The notes: generated by a model not told the origin, from the letters alone. A stretch of 64,000 nt of DNA from Patescibacteria group bacterium (GCA_023229665.1 JALNYW010000001.1:124001-188000); one strand, 5' to 3'. Positions 32,764 to 40,824 are shown, numbered from the stretch's first letter. A program made the numbers and translations.

Positions 32764-32796
32764 TCATTCTGCTTGAGCCATGAACTGACATTGAGT

Positions 32797-35700
32797 ATGA
32801 GCGCGAAATTTACGGAATCCGACATCGAAAAAGCAGCCCTTGAATGGCTCGAGGTGCTGGGTTATGGCGTCGCATTCGGGCCGAATCTTGCACCCGGCGG
32901 AGAGTCTCCCGAGCGAACATCGCATAAAGACGTGGTGCTGGTGGATCGTTTGCGTGGCGCGATCGGCCGGATCAACCCGTCTATTCCGGAGGAAAATCGG
33001 GAAGAGGCGATAAAAAAGGTCGTGAATGCTTCTCTTGCGAGCGCAAACCTACTTACAACCAACCACACCTTTCATAAAATGCTCGTTGAGGGTGTGGATG
33101 TTGAATATCGTCGTGAAGATGGAACGATCGCGGGAGATAAGGTCTATCTCATCGATACAAAGAATCTCGATAAGAATGACTGGCTTGCTGTGAACCAGTT
33201 TACGGTGATTGAGAATGATCATAATCGGCGGCCGGATATCGTCTTGTTCGTCAACGGGATTCCGCTGGCTGTGTTTGAATTAAAGAATCCCGCGGATGAA
33301 AAAGCGACGATCCGAAGTGCGTTTAATCAGATCCAGACATACAAGGCTCAGATCCCTTCGCTTTTCACGTTCAATGCCCTCTGCGTCATCAGCGATGGAA
33401 TTGATACGCGCATGGGTTCGCTCACGGCCGACTTTGAGCGATTCATGAAGTGGCGAACCATCGACGGAGAAGGAGTCGCTCCTGCTTCTATTCCGGAAAT
33501 GGAGGTATTGCTGAAAGGATGTTTTGCGAAAGAACGACTTTTGGATATTGTTCGAAATTTTATCGTCTTCGCACCCATCGGAAAGGAGACGGTGAAGGTG
33601 GTTGCGGCTTATCACCAGTACCATGCGACGAATAAGGCGATTGTCCGAACACTCGAAGCGACTTCTGAGAATGGCGATCGCCGTGCTGGTGTTGTTTGGC
33701 ACACGCAAGGATCGGGAAAAAGTCTCACAATGACCTTCTATGCCGGGAAGATTATTCAGGTTTTGGATAATCCAACTCTTGTCATTCTGACAGACCGAAA
33801 CGATCTTGATGAGCAGTTATTCAGCACCTTCGCCGGTTGTCATGAGCTTTTACGTCAAACGCCAGCACAAGCTCAAGACCGCGCCGACCTTCAGCGATTA
33901 CTCACGGTGGATTCTGGGGGCGTGATATTCACGACGATTCAAAAATTTCAATTTGAAAATACGAATCCATTCAAAGGGGGCGCTCTTTCAAAGCGACGTA
34001 ATATTGTTGTCATTGCGGATGAGGCGCATCGCAGTCAGTACGACTTTATCGATGGCTTTGCTCGACAAATGCGAGACGCGCTTCCGAATGCTTCTTTTAT
34101 CGGTTTTACTGGTACGCCGATCGAGCTTCGTGACGCGAATACACGCGCCGTATTTGGTGAATATGTAGATGTATACGACATCACCCGTGCAGTAGAAGAT
34201 CACGCGACCGTTCCGATTTACTACGAGGCGCGTTTGGCTAAGATTCAACTTTCCGAATCTGAGAAGCCCAAGCTTGACCCCGAGTTTGAAGAATTAACGG
34301 AGGGTGAAGAGCTTTCACGTAAAGAACAGCTCAAGAGCAAGTGGGCTAGGCTCGAGGCTATGGTTGGTTCTGAGAAGCGTGTGAAGTTAATTGCAAAGGA
34401 CGTGATAGACCACTTTGAGTCTCGTCTTGAGGCGATGGATGGCAAAGGGATGTTTGTTGCGATGAGTCGCCGTATTGCGGTTGAGCTCTATGATGAAATC
34501 ATCAGGCTACGTCCGAATTGGCATAGTGACGACATCGACAAGGGGTTTATAAAAGTCGTCATGACAACGGCCGCGAGCGATCCTGAGTACTTTTTGCGTC
34601 ATAACTACATCAAGAAAGAACGCGAACGTTTGGCAAATAGGATGAAAGATCCGAAGGATGAATTAAAGCTCGTTATTGTGCGTGATATGTGGCTCACGGG
34701 TTTTGACGCACCCTCAATGCACACAATGTACATCGACAAGCCTATGCAGGGGCATGGTTTGATGCAGGCGATTGCACGCGTGAACCGTGTTTATAAAGAT
34801 AAGCAAGGCGGCCTGGTGGTCGACTATCTTGGTATTGCGCCTTCATTGAAAGAGGCGTTATCGCAATACGCAGAAACCGATCGAGAAACACCGACGATTT
34901 CTCAGGCGGAGGCTGTTTCAGTCCTTCTTGAGAAATATGAAATCGTGAAAGCCATGCTTCACGGTTTTGATTACTCAGCATACTTTACGGGGAAGCCCTC
35001 AGATAGGACACGAGTCATTTCTGGGGCGATGGATTATGTCTTGGGGTTGGAGAAAGGAAAAGAACGTTATCAAAAAGCAGTAACTGAATTATCGCTCGCG
35101 TTTTCCTTGGCTGTGCCGAGTGACGAATCGATTCAAGTCCGAGACGATTTGATGCTCTATCAGATGTTGAAATCGGTGATTTCTAAAATTGAGAAATCAG
35201 GCCTAGTCGGTGGACCTACTGAGGAGGATTATGACCATGCCATCAAACAACTTGTATCGAACGCGGTCGTTTCTGAAGAAGTTGTCAATATCTTTGACGC
35301 GGCCGGTCTCAAGTCGCCTAATGTTGCCATTCTTTCGGATGAGTTTCTCGAAGAAGTCCGCAATTATCAGCACAAAAACATTGCCCTCGAACTTTTGAAG
35401 AAGCTCCTGAGCGATGAGGTTCGATCAATGCAGAAGCGGTTTTTGGTGAAGGCCCGATCTTTTTCAGAGATGCTTGAAAATACAATAAAGAAGTACCAAA
35501 ACCAGACAATCGAAGCAGCGCAAGTTATCGCAGAGTTGGTTGAATTGGCGAAGAAGATTAAGGCAGAGCAGGCGAGAGAAGGGGAGCTGAACTTATCACC
35601 TGATGAAGTAGCCTTTTACGACGCGCTTACGGCCAACGATAGCGCGGTTGAGATACTTGGGGACGAAGTCCTAAAGAAAATCGCTCAAGAGCTCGTTGTT

Positions 35701-35880
35701 ATGCTGCGCAAGAGCACTACGATCGATTGGACGCTCCGGCCGACCGTTCAGGCCAAGCTTCGGGTTTTGGTAAAAAAGTTGTTGAACAAATATCAGTACC
35801 CTCCAGATAAGCAAGAACTAGCAACAAAGACGGTGCTAGAGCAGGCCGAGGTGCTTTGCAAGGATTGGGGCAATGAATAG
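32797..35880 (+). CDS. hsdR: Type I restriction endonuclease motor subunit
   Basis: The 1027-residue protein is the restriction subunit. An N-terminal PD-(D/E)xK nuclease is present: D147 in RRPDIVLF, E161 and K163 in AVFELKNP. The SF2 translocase has Walker A TQGSGKSL near 303-310, the DEAH box IADEAHRSQYD near 407-417, and FTGTPIELRD as motif III. It reads through to a helical C-terminal domain that binds the methylase core. I chose the ATG at 32797. An in-frame TTG lies eight codons upstream. All catalytic residues look intact, so the system appears active. It ends 39 bases before the SPFH gene, where the AT-richer composition ends. Confidence 0.96.
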   Translation: MSAKFTESDIEKAALEWLEVLGYGVAFGPNLAPGGESPERTSHKDVVLVDRLRGAIGRINPSIPEENREEAIKKVVNASLASANLLTTNHTFHKMLVEGVDVEYRREDGTIAGDKVYLIDTKNLDKNDWLAVNQFTVIENDHNRRPDIVLFVNGIPLAVFELKNPADEKATIRSAFNQIQTYKAQIPSLFTFNALCVISDGIDTRMGSLTADFERFMKWRTIDGEGVAPASIPEMEVLLKGCFAKERLLDIVRNFIVFAPIGKETVKVVAAYHQYHATNKAIVRTLEATSENGDRRAGVVWHTQGSGKSLTMTFYAGKIIQVLDNPTLVILTDRNDLDEQLFSTFAGCHELLRQTPAQAQDRADLQRLLTVDSGGVIFTTIQKFQFENTNPFKGGALSKRRNIVVIADEAHRSQYDFIDGFARQMRDALPNASFIGFTGTPIELRDANTRAVFGEYVDVYDITRAVEDHATVPIYYEARLAKIQLSESEKPKLDPEFEELTEGEELSRKEQLKSKWARLEAMVGSEKRVKLIAKDVIDHFESRLEAMDGKGMFVAMSRRIAVELYDEIIRLRPNWHSDDIDKGFIKVVMTTAASDPEYFLRHNYIKKERERLANRMKDPKDELKLVIVRDMWLTGFDAPSMHTMYIDKPMQGHGLMQAIARVNRVYKDKQGGLVVDYLGIAPSLKEALSQYAETDRETPTISQAEAVSVLLEKYEIVKAMLHGFDYSAYFTGKPSDRTRVISGAMDYVLGLEKGKERYQKAVTELSLAFSLAVPSDESIQVRDDLMLYQMLKSVISKIEKSGLVGGPTEEDYDHAIKQLVSNAVVSEEVVNIFDAAGLKSPNVAILSDEFLEEVRNYQHKNIALELLKKLLSDEVRSMQKRFLVKARSFSEMLENTIKKYQNQTIEAAQVIAELVELAKKIKAEQAREGELNLSPDEVAFYDALTANDSAVEILGDEVLKKIAQELVVMLRKSTTIDWTLRPTVQAKLRVLVKKLLNKYQYPPDKQELATKTVLEQAEVLCKDWGNE

Positions 35881-35881
35881 C

Positions 35882-35910
35882 TTGCCCTCCCCTTGGTCTT
35901 GTTTTAAGGT
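35882..35910 (+). promoter_or_regulatory. Near-leaderless promoter for the SPFH gene
   Basis: TTGCCC (35882-35887), a 17-base spacer and TAAGGT (35905-35910) precede the ATG at 35920 by nine bases. The same TAAGGT -10 variant occurs at the DHH gene. Confidence 0.5.
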
Positions 35911-35919
35911 CCCTCCCAT

Positions 35920-36711
35920 ATGAAAAAACTCTCTATTGGGCTCATTGTAGCCATTGTGCTGGGTTTGGCGTTTTTGATGATCGCCTGGCCCTTTGGCACG
36001 GTCGGCGCCGGTGAACGTGGCGTTTTGCTCCGCTGGGGCGCCGTGACCGGCCAGGTCATGGGCGAAGGGTTGTATGTCCGCGTGCCGGTCATGGACCGCG
36101 TCGAAATCATGGACGTTAAAATCCAAAAGGAAGAAGTCATCGCCACGGCCGCTTCGAAGGACTTGCAAACCGTCGAGAGCAAAGTCGCGTTGAACTACCA
36201 CATTGATCCGATGAAGGTCGCGAATATCTACCAGGACATCGGTATCCAATACAATATCCGTTTGATTGATCCGGCGTTGCAGGAATCCGTGAAATCCACC
36301 ACGGCCAAGTACACGGCCGAAGAGTTGATCACGCGCCGTGAAGAAGTCCGCGATGCCATCAAGGCGCATCTCGTCGAGAAGCTCCAGCCGCGCGGCATCC
36401 TCATTGATGACTTCAACGTGGTTGATTTCCAATTCTCCGCCTCATTCGACCAGGCTATTGAATTGAAGGTGACCGCCGAACAGTCCGCGTTGGCCGCCAA
36501 GAACAAACTTGAGCAGATTAAATTCGAAGCCGAGCAGCAAGTCGCCGAAGCGCGCGGTAAGGCTGAAGCTTTGCGCATCGAGTCAGCCGCGCTTCAATCC
36601 AGCCCGCAAATCTTGCAACTCCGTGCTTTGGAAAAGTGGGATGGCCGCTTGCCATCGGTCATGGGCTCGCAAGCCACCCCGTTCGTGGATATCACCGGGT
36701 TGGTTCGCTAG
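35920..36711 (+). CDS. SPFH/prohibitin family membrane protein
   Basis: The 263-residue protein has one N-terminal membrane helix (about 5-25) followed by an SPFH domain: VGAGERGVLLRWGAVTG, LYVRVPVMDRVEIMDVKIQ and SKVALNYHIDP. A coiled-coil then follows, with AALAAKNKLEQIKFEAEQQVAEARGK-like heptads near 190-220. Such proteins form ring-shaped membrane scaffolds, often with proteases. No protease partner is adjacent here. It is the first gene after the R-M island. Confidence 0.93.
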   Translation: MKKLSIGLIVAIVLGLAFLMIAWPFGTVGAGERGVLLRWGAVTGQVMGEGLYVRVPVMDRVEIMDVKIQKEEVIATAASKDLQTVESKVALNYHIDPMKVANIYQDIGIQYNIRLIDPALQESVKSTTAKYTAEELITRREEVRDAIKAHLVEKLQPRGILIDDFNVVDFQFSASFDQAIELKVTAEQSALAAKNKLEQIKFEAEQQVAEARGKAEALRIESAALQSSPQILQLRALEKWDGRLPSVMGSQATPFVDITGLVR

Positions 36712-36713
36712 TC

Positions 36714-36761
36714 TGCCATTCCGCAAAACCGGGAATCCAGCCCAGTAGGGTATACTGGGCT
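36714..36761. repeat. Degenerate palindromic repeat forming the tspO promoter region
   Basis: The left part contains GGGAATCCAGCC and matches the elements at 38365-38434 and 62464-62491. The right part is a 9-bp inverted repeat, AGCCCAGTA / TACTGGGCT, that includes the TATACT -10 box of tspO. The element thus seems to supply the promoter. Confidence 0.65.
36751..36756 (+). promoter_or_regulatory. -10 box for tspO, leaderless
   Basis: TATACT ends six bases before the ATG at 36763. No good -35 box is present, and the box sits within an inverted repeat. Confidence 0.55.
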
Positions 36762-36762
36762 C

Positions 36763-37242
36763 ATGAAACGAAACGACATCCTCGCCCTGGCTCTCTCCAT
36801 CGGCGTATGTTTGTTCGCTGGGATTTTTGGATCGATTTTCACCGCGAGTGAAGTCCCTACGTGGTTCGTCACCTTGGCGAAACCATCGTGGTCGCCGCCT
36901 GCTTGGGTATTCGGTCCCGTCTGGACCACGCTCTATCTACTGATGGGCATATCCGCGTGGATGATTTGGCGGAAGGGTTGGAAACGAAAAGACGTTAAGA
37001 TGGCTCTTTGGGTGTTTGCGGCCCAGCTCGTGCTGAATGCTTTGTGGTCGCTCATCTTTTTCGGATGGCATCAGCTCGGTTGGGCATTCCTGGAAATCAT
37101 CCTGTTATGGGTAACGATCCTGATGACGATCATATTCTTTGCCAAGATTTCCCGTCCGGCTGCCTGGTTATTGGCTCCGTATCTCGCTTGGGTGACCTTG
37201 GCTTCGATTTTGAACTTCACGATTTGGCAGCTAAATACGTAA
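36763..37242 (+). CDS. tspO: TspO/MBR family membrane protein
   Basis: The 159-residue protein has five predicted membrane helices and the Trp-rich family signatures: TWFVTLAKPSWSPPAWVFGPVW near the second helix and NALWSLIFFGWHQLGWAF in the fourth. TspO proteins bind porphyrins and related hydrophobic ligands and are linked to stress responses. No heme pathway gene is in the window, so a scavenging or signalling role is a guess. Its start is defined by the TATACT box six bases upstream. Confidence 0.95.
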   Translation: MKRNDILALALSIGVCLFAGIFGSIFTASEVPTWFVTLAKPSWSPPAWVFGPVWTTLYLLMGISAWMIWRKGWKRKDVKMALWVFAAQLVLNALWSLIFFGWHQLGWAFLEIILLWVTILMTIIFFAKISRPAAWLLAPYLAWVTLASILNFTIWQLNT

Positions 37243-37264
37243 TGCGCGCCGATCCGATCCATTC

Positions 37265-37486
37265 ATGAATTCACTCCCTCCCGACTTCCGCGACCGACCG
37301 CATCGTTGGTTTTGGAATTTGCTCGTGTTATTGCGTATCCGGCAGGTGAAAGTGACGTGCTGCGAATCCTTCCGCAAAGAGGGGAAGATGCGCGCCTGCA
37401 AAGGCTGCGCCACGCGCTACGATACGCAATCATCCAGTTGGTTTTATCGCTCCCTAGCCCGGATCGCCAAACGACGGGTACAATAG
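37265..37486 (+). CDS. Small cysteine-containing protein, possibly zinc-binding
   Basis: The 73-residue basic protein has CC at about 32-33 and C-x-x-C at about 45-48 (KVTCCESFRKEGKMRACKGC). This resembles small CC-x(n)-C-x-x-C proteins seen in many bacteria. It may bind zinc. It fills the space between tspO and mscL, and its end overlaps the mscL -10 box. A competing reading frame exists in the same space, but it has no such motif. Function unknown. Confidence 0.55.
   Translation: MNSLPPDFRDRPHRWFWNLLVLLRIRQVKVTCCESFRKEGKMRACKGCATRYDTQSSSWFYRSLARIAKRRVQ
37479..37484 (+). promoter_or_regulatory. -10 box for mscL, leaderless
   Basis: TACAAT ends six bases before the ATG at 37491. No clear -35 box. 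Fits the repeated leaderless pattern. Confidence 0.5.
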
Positions 37487-37490
37487 CCGC

Positions 37491-37895
37491 ATGACCATCT
37501 TCCAGGAGTTTAAAAAATTCATCATGCGGGGAAACGTGGTTGATTTGGCGATTGCCGTCACCATTGGCGCCACGTTCGCAAAAATTATTTCGTCGTTGGT
37601 CGCGGATATCATCACGCCGCCCATCGGTTTATTGTTGCGCGGCGTCAACCTGAAGAGCCTCAAATGGGTTATTCAGGCCGCCGACGGCACAACACCCGAA
37701 ATCGCCATCGGGTACGGAAACTTTATCCAGGCGAGTATCGAATTCCTCGTCGTGGCGACGGTGATCTTTGCCGTCGTGAAAATCGTGAACCGGTTCCGTC
37801 CAAAAGAAGAAAAGCCGATGACGCAAAAGCAGATCACCGACGAGGCGAAGCTGTTGACCGAAATCCGGGACCTTCTGAAAAGACGTCTCGCCTAA
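37491..37895 (+). CDS. mscL: Large-conductance mechanosensitive channel
   Basis: The 134-residue protein is MscL, the emergency release valve for osmotic downshock. The first helix region is FKKFIMRGNVVDLAIAVTIG followed by ATFAKIISSLVADIITPPIG, which forms the pore and gate. A periplasmic loop and the second helix FIQASIEFLVVATVIFAVVK follow. The C-terminal bundle ends TEIRDLLKRR. Length and topology are normal. Confidence 0.97.
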   Translation: MTIFQEFKKFIMRGNVVDLAIAVTIGATFAKIISSLVADIITPPIGLLLRGVNLKSLKWVIQAADGTTPEIAIGYGNFIQASIEFLVVATVIFAVVKIVNRFRPKEEKPMTQKQITDEAKLLTEIRDLLKRRLA

Positions 37896-37910
37896 CTCCT
37901 ATCTATCCAT

Positions 37911-38360
37911 ATGATTAAACGCTCTCTTATTGCCTTGTCCGCGCTTGCGTTGCTTGGCGCCGGTTGCTGGTTTGGTCCTGCGAAAACGGAACCCGAATGG
38001 GTTGAGCCGGAAAAGCCCGAAGGCGTGGCCGGCCAAATCATGGGCAATTGGAAAATCACGTCACTCAAAGTGCCGGGGGAATCCCTGAAGAACGTTTCGG
38101 ACCTTACCTTGCTCGTCGGATTTGCCGGACAAAACATGAACGCGAAAGTGTGCAACAGCATGAGTGGCACATACACCGTAAACGGGATCGTATTGAAAGC
38201 GCCCTCGATTACCTCGACGAAAATGTTCTGCGCGGGTGATGCCGGGAAGGTTGAGACGGCGTTTACGAGCGGCCTTGCGACGGGATTCGAAGTCACGGCT
38301 GCGGAAAATACCATCACGCTCACCAATGGCCAGACGGTTTTGGTGCTGACAAGGGAGTAG
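37911..38360 (+). CDS. META-domain lipoprotein (HslJ-like)
   Basis: The 149-residue protein has the lipobox LALLGAGC (lipid-Cys near 19) and a META domain: GNWKITSLKVPGE, then FAGQNMNAKVCNSMSGTYTVNG and LKAPSITSTKMFC, matching the C-N-x-x-x-G-x-Y and ST-K/R-M-C core of HslJ-type proteins. The two Cys residues (in VCNSMSG and KMFC) could form a disulfide. HslJ-like proteins are envelope proteins linked to heat and drug stress. It starts 15 bases after mscL and is followed by a palindromic repeat. Confidence 0.9.
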   Translation: MIKRSLIALSALALLGAGCWFGPAKTEPEWVEPEKPEGVAGQIMGNWKITSLKVPGESLKNVSDLTLLVGFAGQNMNAKVCNSMSGTYTVNGIVLKAPSITSTKMFCAGDAGKVETAFTSGLATGFEVTAAENTITLTNGQTVLVLTRE

Positions 38361-38364
38361 TGTG

Positions 38365-38434
38365 TCATTCCCGCGAAGGCGGGAATCCAGCCTAGAATGT
38401 TGGGCTGGATCCTCCGCCTTCGCGGAGGATGACA
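38365..38434. repeat. Composite inverted palindromic repeat (two facing copies)
   Basis: Two copies of a GGATTCCCGCC-type palindrome face each other around a short TAGAATGTT centre: 38365-38390 and 38405-38434. The first copy matches the lysS copy at 62464-62491 in 25 of 26 aligned bases (reverse complement). Each copy is itself a hairpin. It could also act as a transcription terminator-like structure, but no T-run follows. Confidence 0.85.
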
Positions 38435-38494
38435 GGACTGTGGATATCGTCATGTAACGAATATCCGCTTTTAAGATATTATAGGAGGCAAGGC

Positions 38495-38522
38495 TTGAAA
38501 GCCGTTCATTCCTTGTATCCCT
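38495..38522 (+). promoter_or_regulatory. Near-leaderless promoter for the small lipoprotein gene
   Basis: TTGAAA (38495-38500), a 16-base spacer and TATCCC (38517-38522) precede the ATG at 38531 by eight bases. Confidence 0.6.
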
Positions 38523-38530
38523 TTATTCGT

Positions 38531-38794
38531 ATGTTATTTAAAGCCAATAGGCTTTTGGCTCTCGCGGTCATGTTGCCGCTCCTTGGCCAAGGCTGCGCCG
38601 TAAATCAACAGGCGCAGGTAGAGGCGGAGGCGAAAACGCCCGCCGCCGCCATCGATGCGGCTGTAGAGGCCGAATTAAACGCCGCCAACGGCGTGAATGG
38701 CGAAGAACGTGCCGGAGATTCCGATGCGGATCTCGTCGAGAGCGATAAGGCCGAATTGAACTCTTATGCCGAAGTCGAATATGAGCTTCCGTAA
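38531..38794 (+). CDS. Small predicted lipoprotein
   Basis: The 87-residue protein has a signal peptide and lipobox LPLLGQGC (lipid-Cys near 23). The remainder is acidic, Ala/Glu/Asp-rich and probably disordered. I used the ATG at 38531, which starts the signal peptide and fits the promoter, although the frame is open further upstream. It overlaps the next gene by 14 bases, so the pair is coupled. Function unknown. Confidence 0.75.
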   Translation: MLFKANRLLALAVMLPLLGQGCAVNQQAQVEAEAKTPAAAIDAAVEAELNAANGVNGEERAGDSDADLVESDKAELNSYAEVEYELP

Positions 38795-39569
38795 CCTCAC
38801 CCAGCGCGCGGTTTCCATCCTGGCTTTGGCCGGACTGGCTCTTCCGTCCGTCGCCGCCGCGCAAACGTTGAACGTGAACGCGAATGTCCGCGCCCCGGGC
38901 TTGAACGCCGAGGTGCGCGCCGACGTCTGTTCGAAGATCGGGACCCATTTTCTCGATGTCGAATCCAAGCTGGTTGATTTGCGCGTGAAGCTCGATGCGC
39001 GCAGCAATGATCGTGAGCAGAAGCTCGAGGAGCGCCGCGCGGATCGTTTGGAAAAAGTCTCCGATCGCGAAAAGCAGTCTGATGAGCGCCGCGCTGAATT
39101 AGCGACCAAGCTTGAAGCGCATGCCACGACGGATGCGCAGAGAGCCGCGATCCTGAAGTTCCAGGCCGATGTTCGTGCCGCCGTCGAAGCCCGCCGCGTC
39201 GCCTACCAGGCCGCGAACGAGGCCTTCCGCCGGGGCGTTGATGCGTCCGTGACGGCCCGCCGCACCCAGGTGGAAGCGTCCGTGACCTTGTTCCGAACGT
39301 CGGTGAAGGCCGCGCTGGAAAAAGCCAAGACGGATTGCGCGGCTGGTGTGAGCGCCGCGACGGTCAAGGCGAATCTCCTGGCCGCCCTCAAGGCCGCCCG
39401 CACGCGATTCGAGTCAGATCGCAAGGCTATTGATCGCGTCGGAACCCAGGTCAAAGCCCTCGCAGAGACGCGCAAGGCCGCGCATGCCAAGGCCATGACG
39501 GTATTCAAGGCTGACATGGAAAAGGCGCGCGTCGCGTTGAAAGCCGCCTTCGCCGGTGATGTGAAATAG
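38781..39569 (+). CDS. Secreted helical/coiled-coil protein
   Basis: The 262-residue protein has a signal peptide ending near AAAQ (residue 29) and a long Ala/Arg/Lys/Glu-rich helical body with many heptad-like stretches, for example QKLEERRADRLEKVSDREKQ. It contains only two Cys residues, about 140 residues apart. It is probably a periplasmic or wall-facing coiled-coil protein of unknown role. It is coupled to the small lipoprotein upstream and ends at a bidirectional terminator. Confidence 0.78.
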   Translation: MSFRNLTQRAVSILALAGLALPSVAAAQTLNVNANVRAPGLNAEVRADVCSKIGTHFLDVESKLVDLRVKLDARSNDREQKLEERRADRLEKVSDREKQSDERRAELATKLEAHATTDAQRAAILKFQADVRAAVEARRVAYQAANEAFRRGVDASVTARRTQVEASVTLFRTSVKAALEKAKTDCAAGVSAATVKANLLAALKAARTRFESDRKAIDRVGTQVKALAETRKAAHAKAMTVFKADMEKARVALKAAFAGDVK

Positions 39570-39576
39570 GGAAAAC

Positions 39577-39609
39577 AAAAAACACCCTCGATGATCGGGG
39601 GTGTTTTTT
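39577..39609. terminator. Bidirectional intrinsic terminator
   Basis: AAAAAACACCC pairs with GGGTGTTTTTT around an inner CGAT-G-ATCG stem. The last T overlaps the stop codon of the convergent DHH gene, so the structure can serve both strands. Confidence 0.88.
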
Positions 39610-40769
39610 TATGCCATCGCGACTTGCGGAGCGTTTCCGGCGAGCACCTCTTTGATTTTGCCGATCACATGCGCCGTCGCTTCCTGTTGGTCCGTGTGGC
39701 CCGTATGGGTGAAGGTCGCGCGTTGGCGGTCTCCCGTGCCATTGAACGGACGGGCCAATTCCATAGCCGAGAGGGGAGCCTGGGCATGGACGCTGCACAT
39801 CGTGCCATTGCGTCCGTGCGTGAGCAGGCAGACGGCCTTGGCTTCCGGCGCATAGGCGATCAATTCGTCCACCACGCCTTCCAACGCTTCATGCGAGGCG
39901 CCGGATTCAGCGAAGTCATGGTCATTGATCGAGGCCCAGACCAATCCGTGCTGCGTATCGTATTCAAGGCGCGAGAGCGCGCGGCCCCAGAGCTTGAGCG
40001 TCGAGACCGATTGCGTGCGCCAGAGTCCCTGGACGATGTCCGCGCGGCGCGCGCCCTGTTCGACGAGTTCCGAAGCGGTCTTCAGCGTCTTCGGCGTGAC
40101 ATTCGGCGAGCGGAAGCTTCGCGTCTGGCTGATCATGCCGGCTAAAATCGCGGTCGCGACTTCGGTGTCCACGTGCTGGCGGTTCCATTCCGTCAAAAAG
40201 CCATGGATCACTTCGCTCGTGGAAACCGCATTCAAATCCACCAAGTTCACCTGGCCCCAATATTCATTGGTCGGCTTGTGGTCAAAGTTGATGACGGTCG
40301 TGCGGTACAAGAAGTCCGCTTGGTTGCGGAACAATTCACCCATCGAGCCCATATCGGCCGCGCCGACGGCAATCACCAAATCATAACGGTCATCGCCATG
40401 GGCGAATGCCACGTCATTCGGTTTCCATTCGCCGTGCTTCGGCACCACGGTGATTTCCAGCTGGCCATCCGCCACGTTATACGACAATTCCGAAAGCGGA
40501 ACGTCCTTCACGTTCAATTTGATGCGCATCGGACGCATGCCCGGCAATCCGCCCATCACTTCCACGCCCTTGGGTAAGAAATTCGGCAGTGATTCGGGCT
40601 TCATTCCCGGGATGACGGTTTCAAACGACTTGTTGAGCTTTTTCAAAACCAATCCCAAAGCCAGCACCGAAGCGATGGCATCGGTGTCCGCCTGCTCGCG
40701 CGTGACAAGCAAGATGTTTTTGGCGCGGCCGATCAATTCGACGGCCTGCTGGTTGGGCTTCAAGGCCAT
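39609..40769 (-). CDS. DHH-type phosphoesterase-like protein with altered metal motifs
   Basis: The 386-residue protein aligns with NrnA/RecJ-like DHH phosphoesterases. The first motif reads ILLVTREQADTDAIAS instead of H-x-N-x-DGDAI-x-S. The second reads DLVIAVGAADMG rather than the usual D-x-G-D. The DHH motif itself is FDHKPTN. The C-terminal DHHA1-like part contains VDELIAYAPEAKAVCLLTHGRNG and the tail FTHTGHTDQQEATAHV, with a Gly/His-rich loop. Nano-RNA or pAp cleavage is the family activity, but the loss of several metal ligands makes the activity here uncertain. It is monocistronic with a TTGACA-17-TAAGGT promoter. Confidence 0.8.
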   Translation of the reverse strand: MALKPNQQAVELIGRAKNILLVTREQADTDAIASVLALGLVLKKLNKSFETVIPGMKPESLPNFLPKGVEVMGGLPGMRPMRIKLNVKDVPLSELSYNVADGQLEITVVPKHGEWKPNDVAFAHGDDRYDLVIAVGAADMGSMGELFRNQADFLYRTTVINFDHKPTNEYWGQVNLVDLNAVSTSEVIHGFLTEWNRQHVDTEVATAILAGMISQTRSFRSPNVTPKTLKTASELVEQGARRADIVQGLWRTQSVSTLKLWGRALSRLEYDTQHGLVWASINDHDFAESGASHEALEGVVDELIAYAPEAKAVCLLTHGRNGTMCSVHAQAPLSAMELARPFNGTGDRQRATFTHTGHTDQQEATAHVIGKIKEVLAGNAPQVAMA

Positions 40770-40795
40770 GGGAATAGGGGAATAACGAACGTGTT

Positions 40796-40824
40796 ACCTT
40801 AGGCAAAATACTTGATTTTGTCAA
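40796..40824 (-). promoter_or_regulatory. Promoter of the DHH gene
   Basis: On the minus strand a perfect TTGACA (40824-40819) is followed after 17 bases by TAAGGT (40801-40796). The start codon is 26 bases downstream, so this transcript has a short leader. The -35 box is one half of the palindrome at 40819-40834. Confidence 0.65.

Noticed and set aside
28550..35880. Prophage or integrative element origin of the R-M island
   Set aside because: No integrase, attachment site, tRNA boundary or phage structural gene is present; only R-M and accessory genes are seen.
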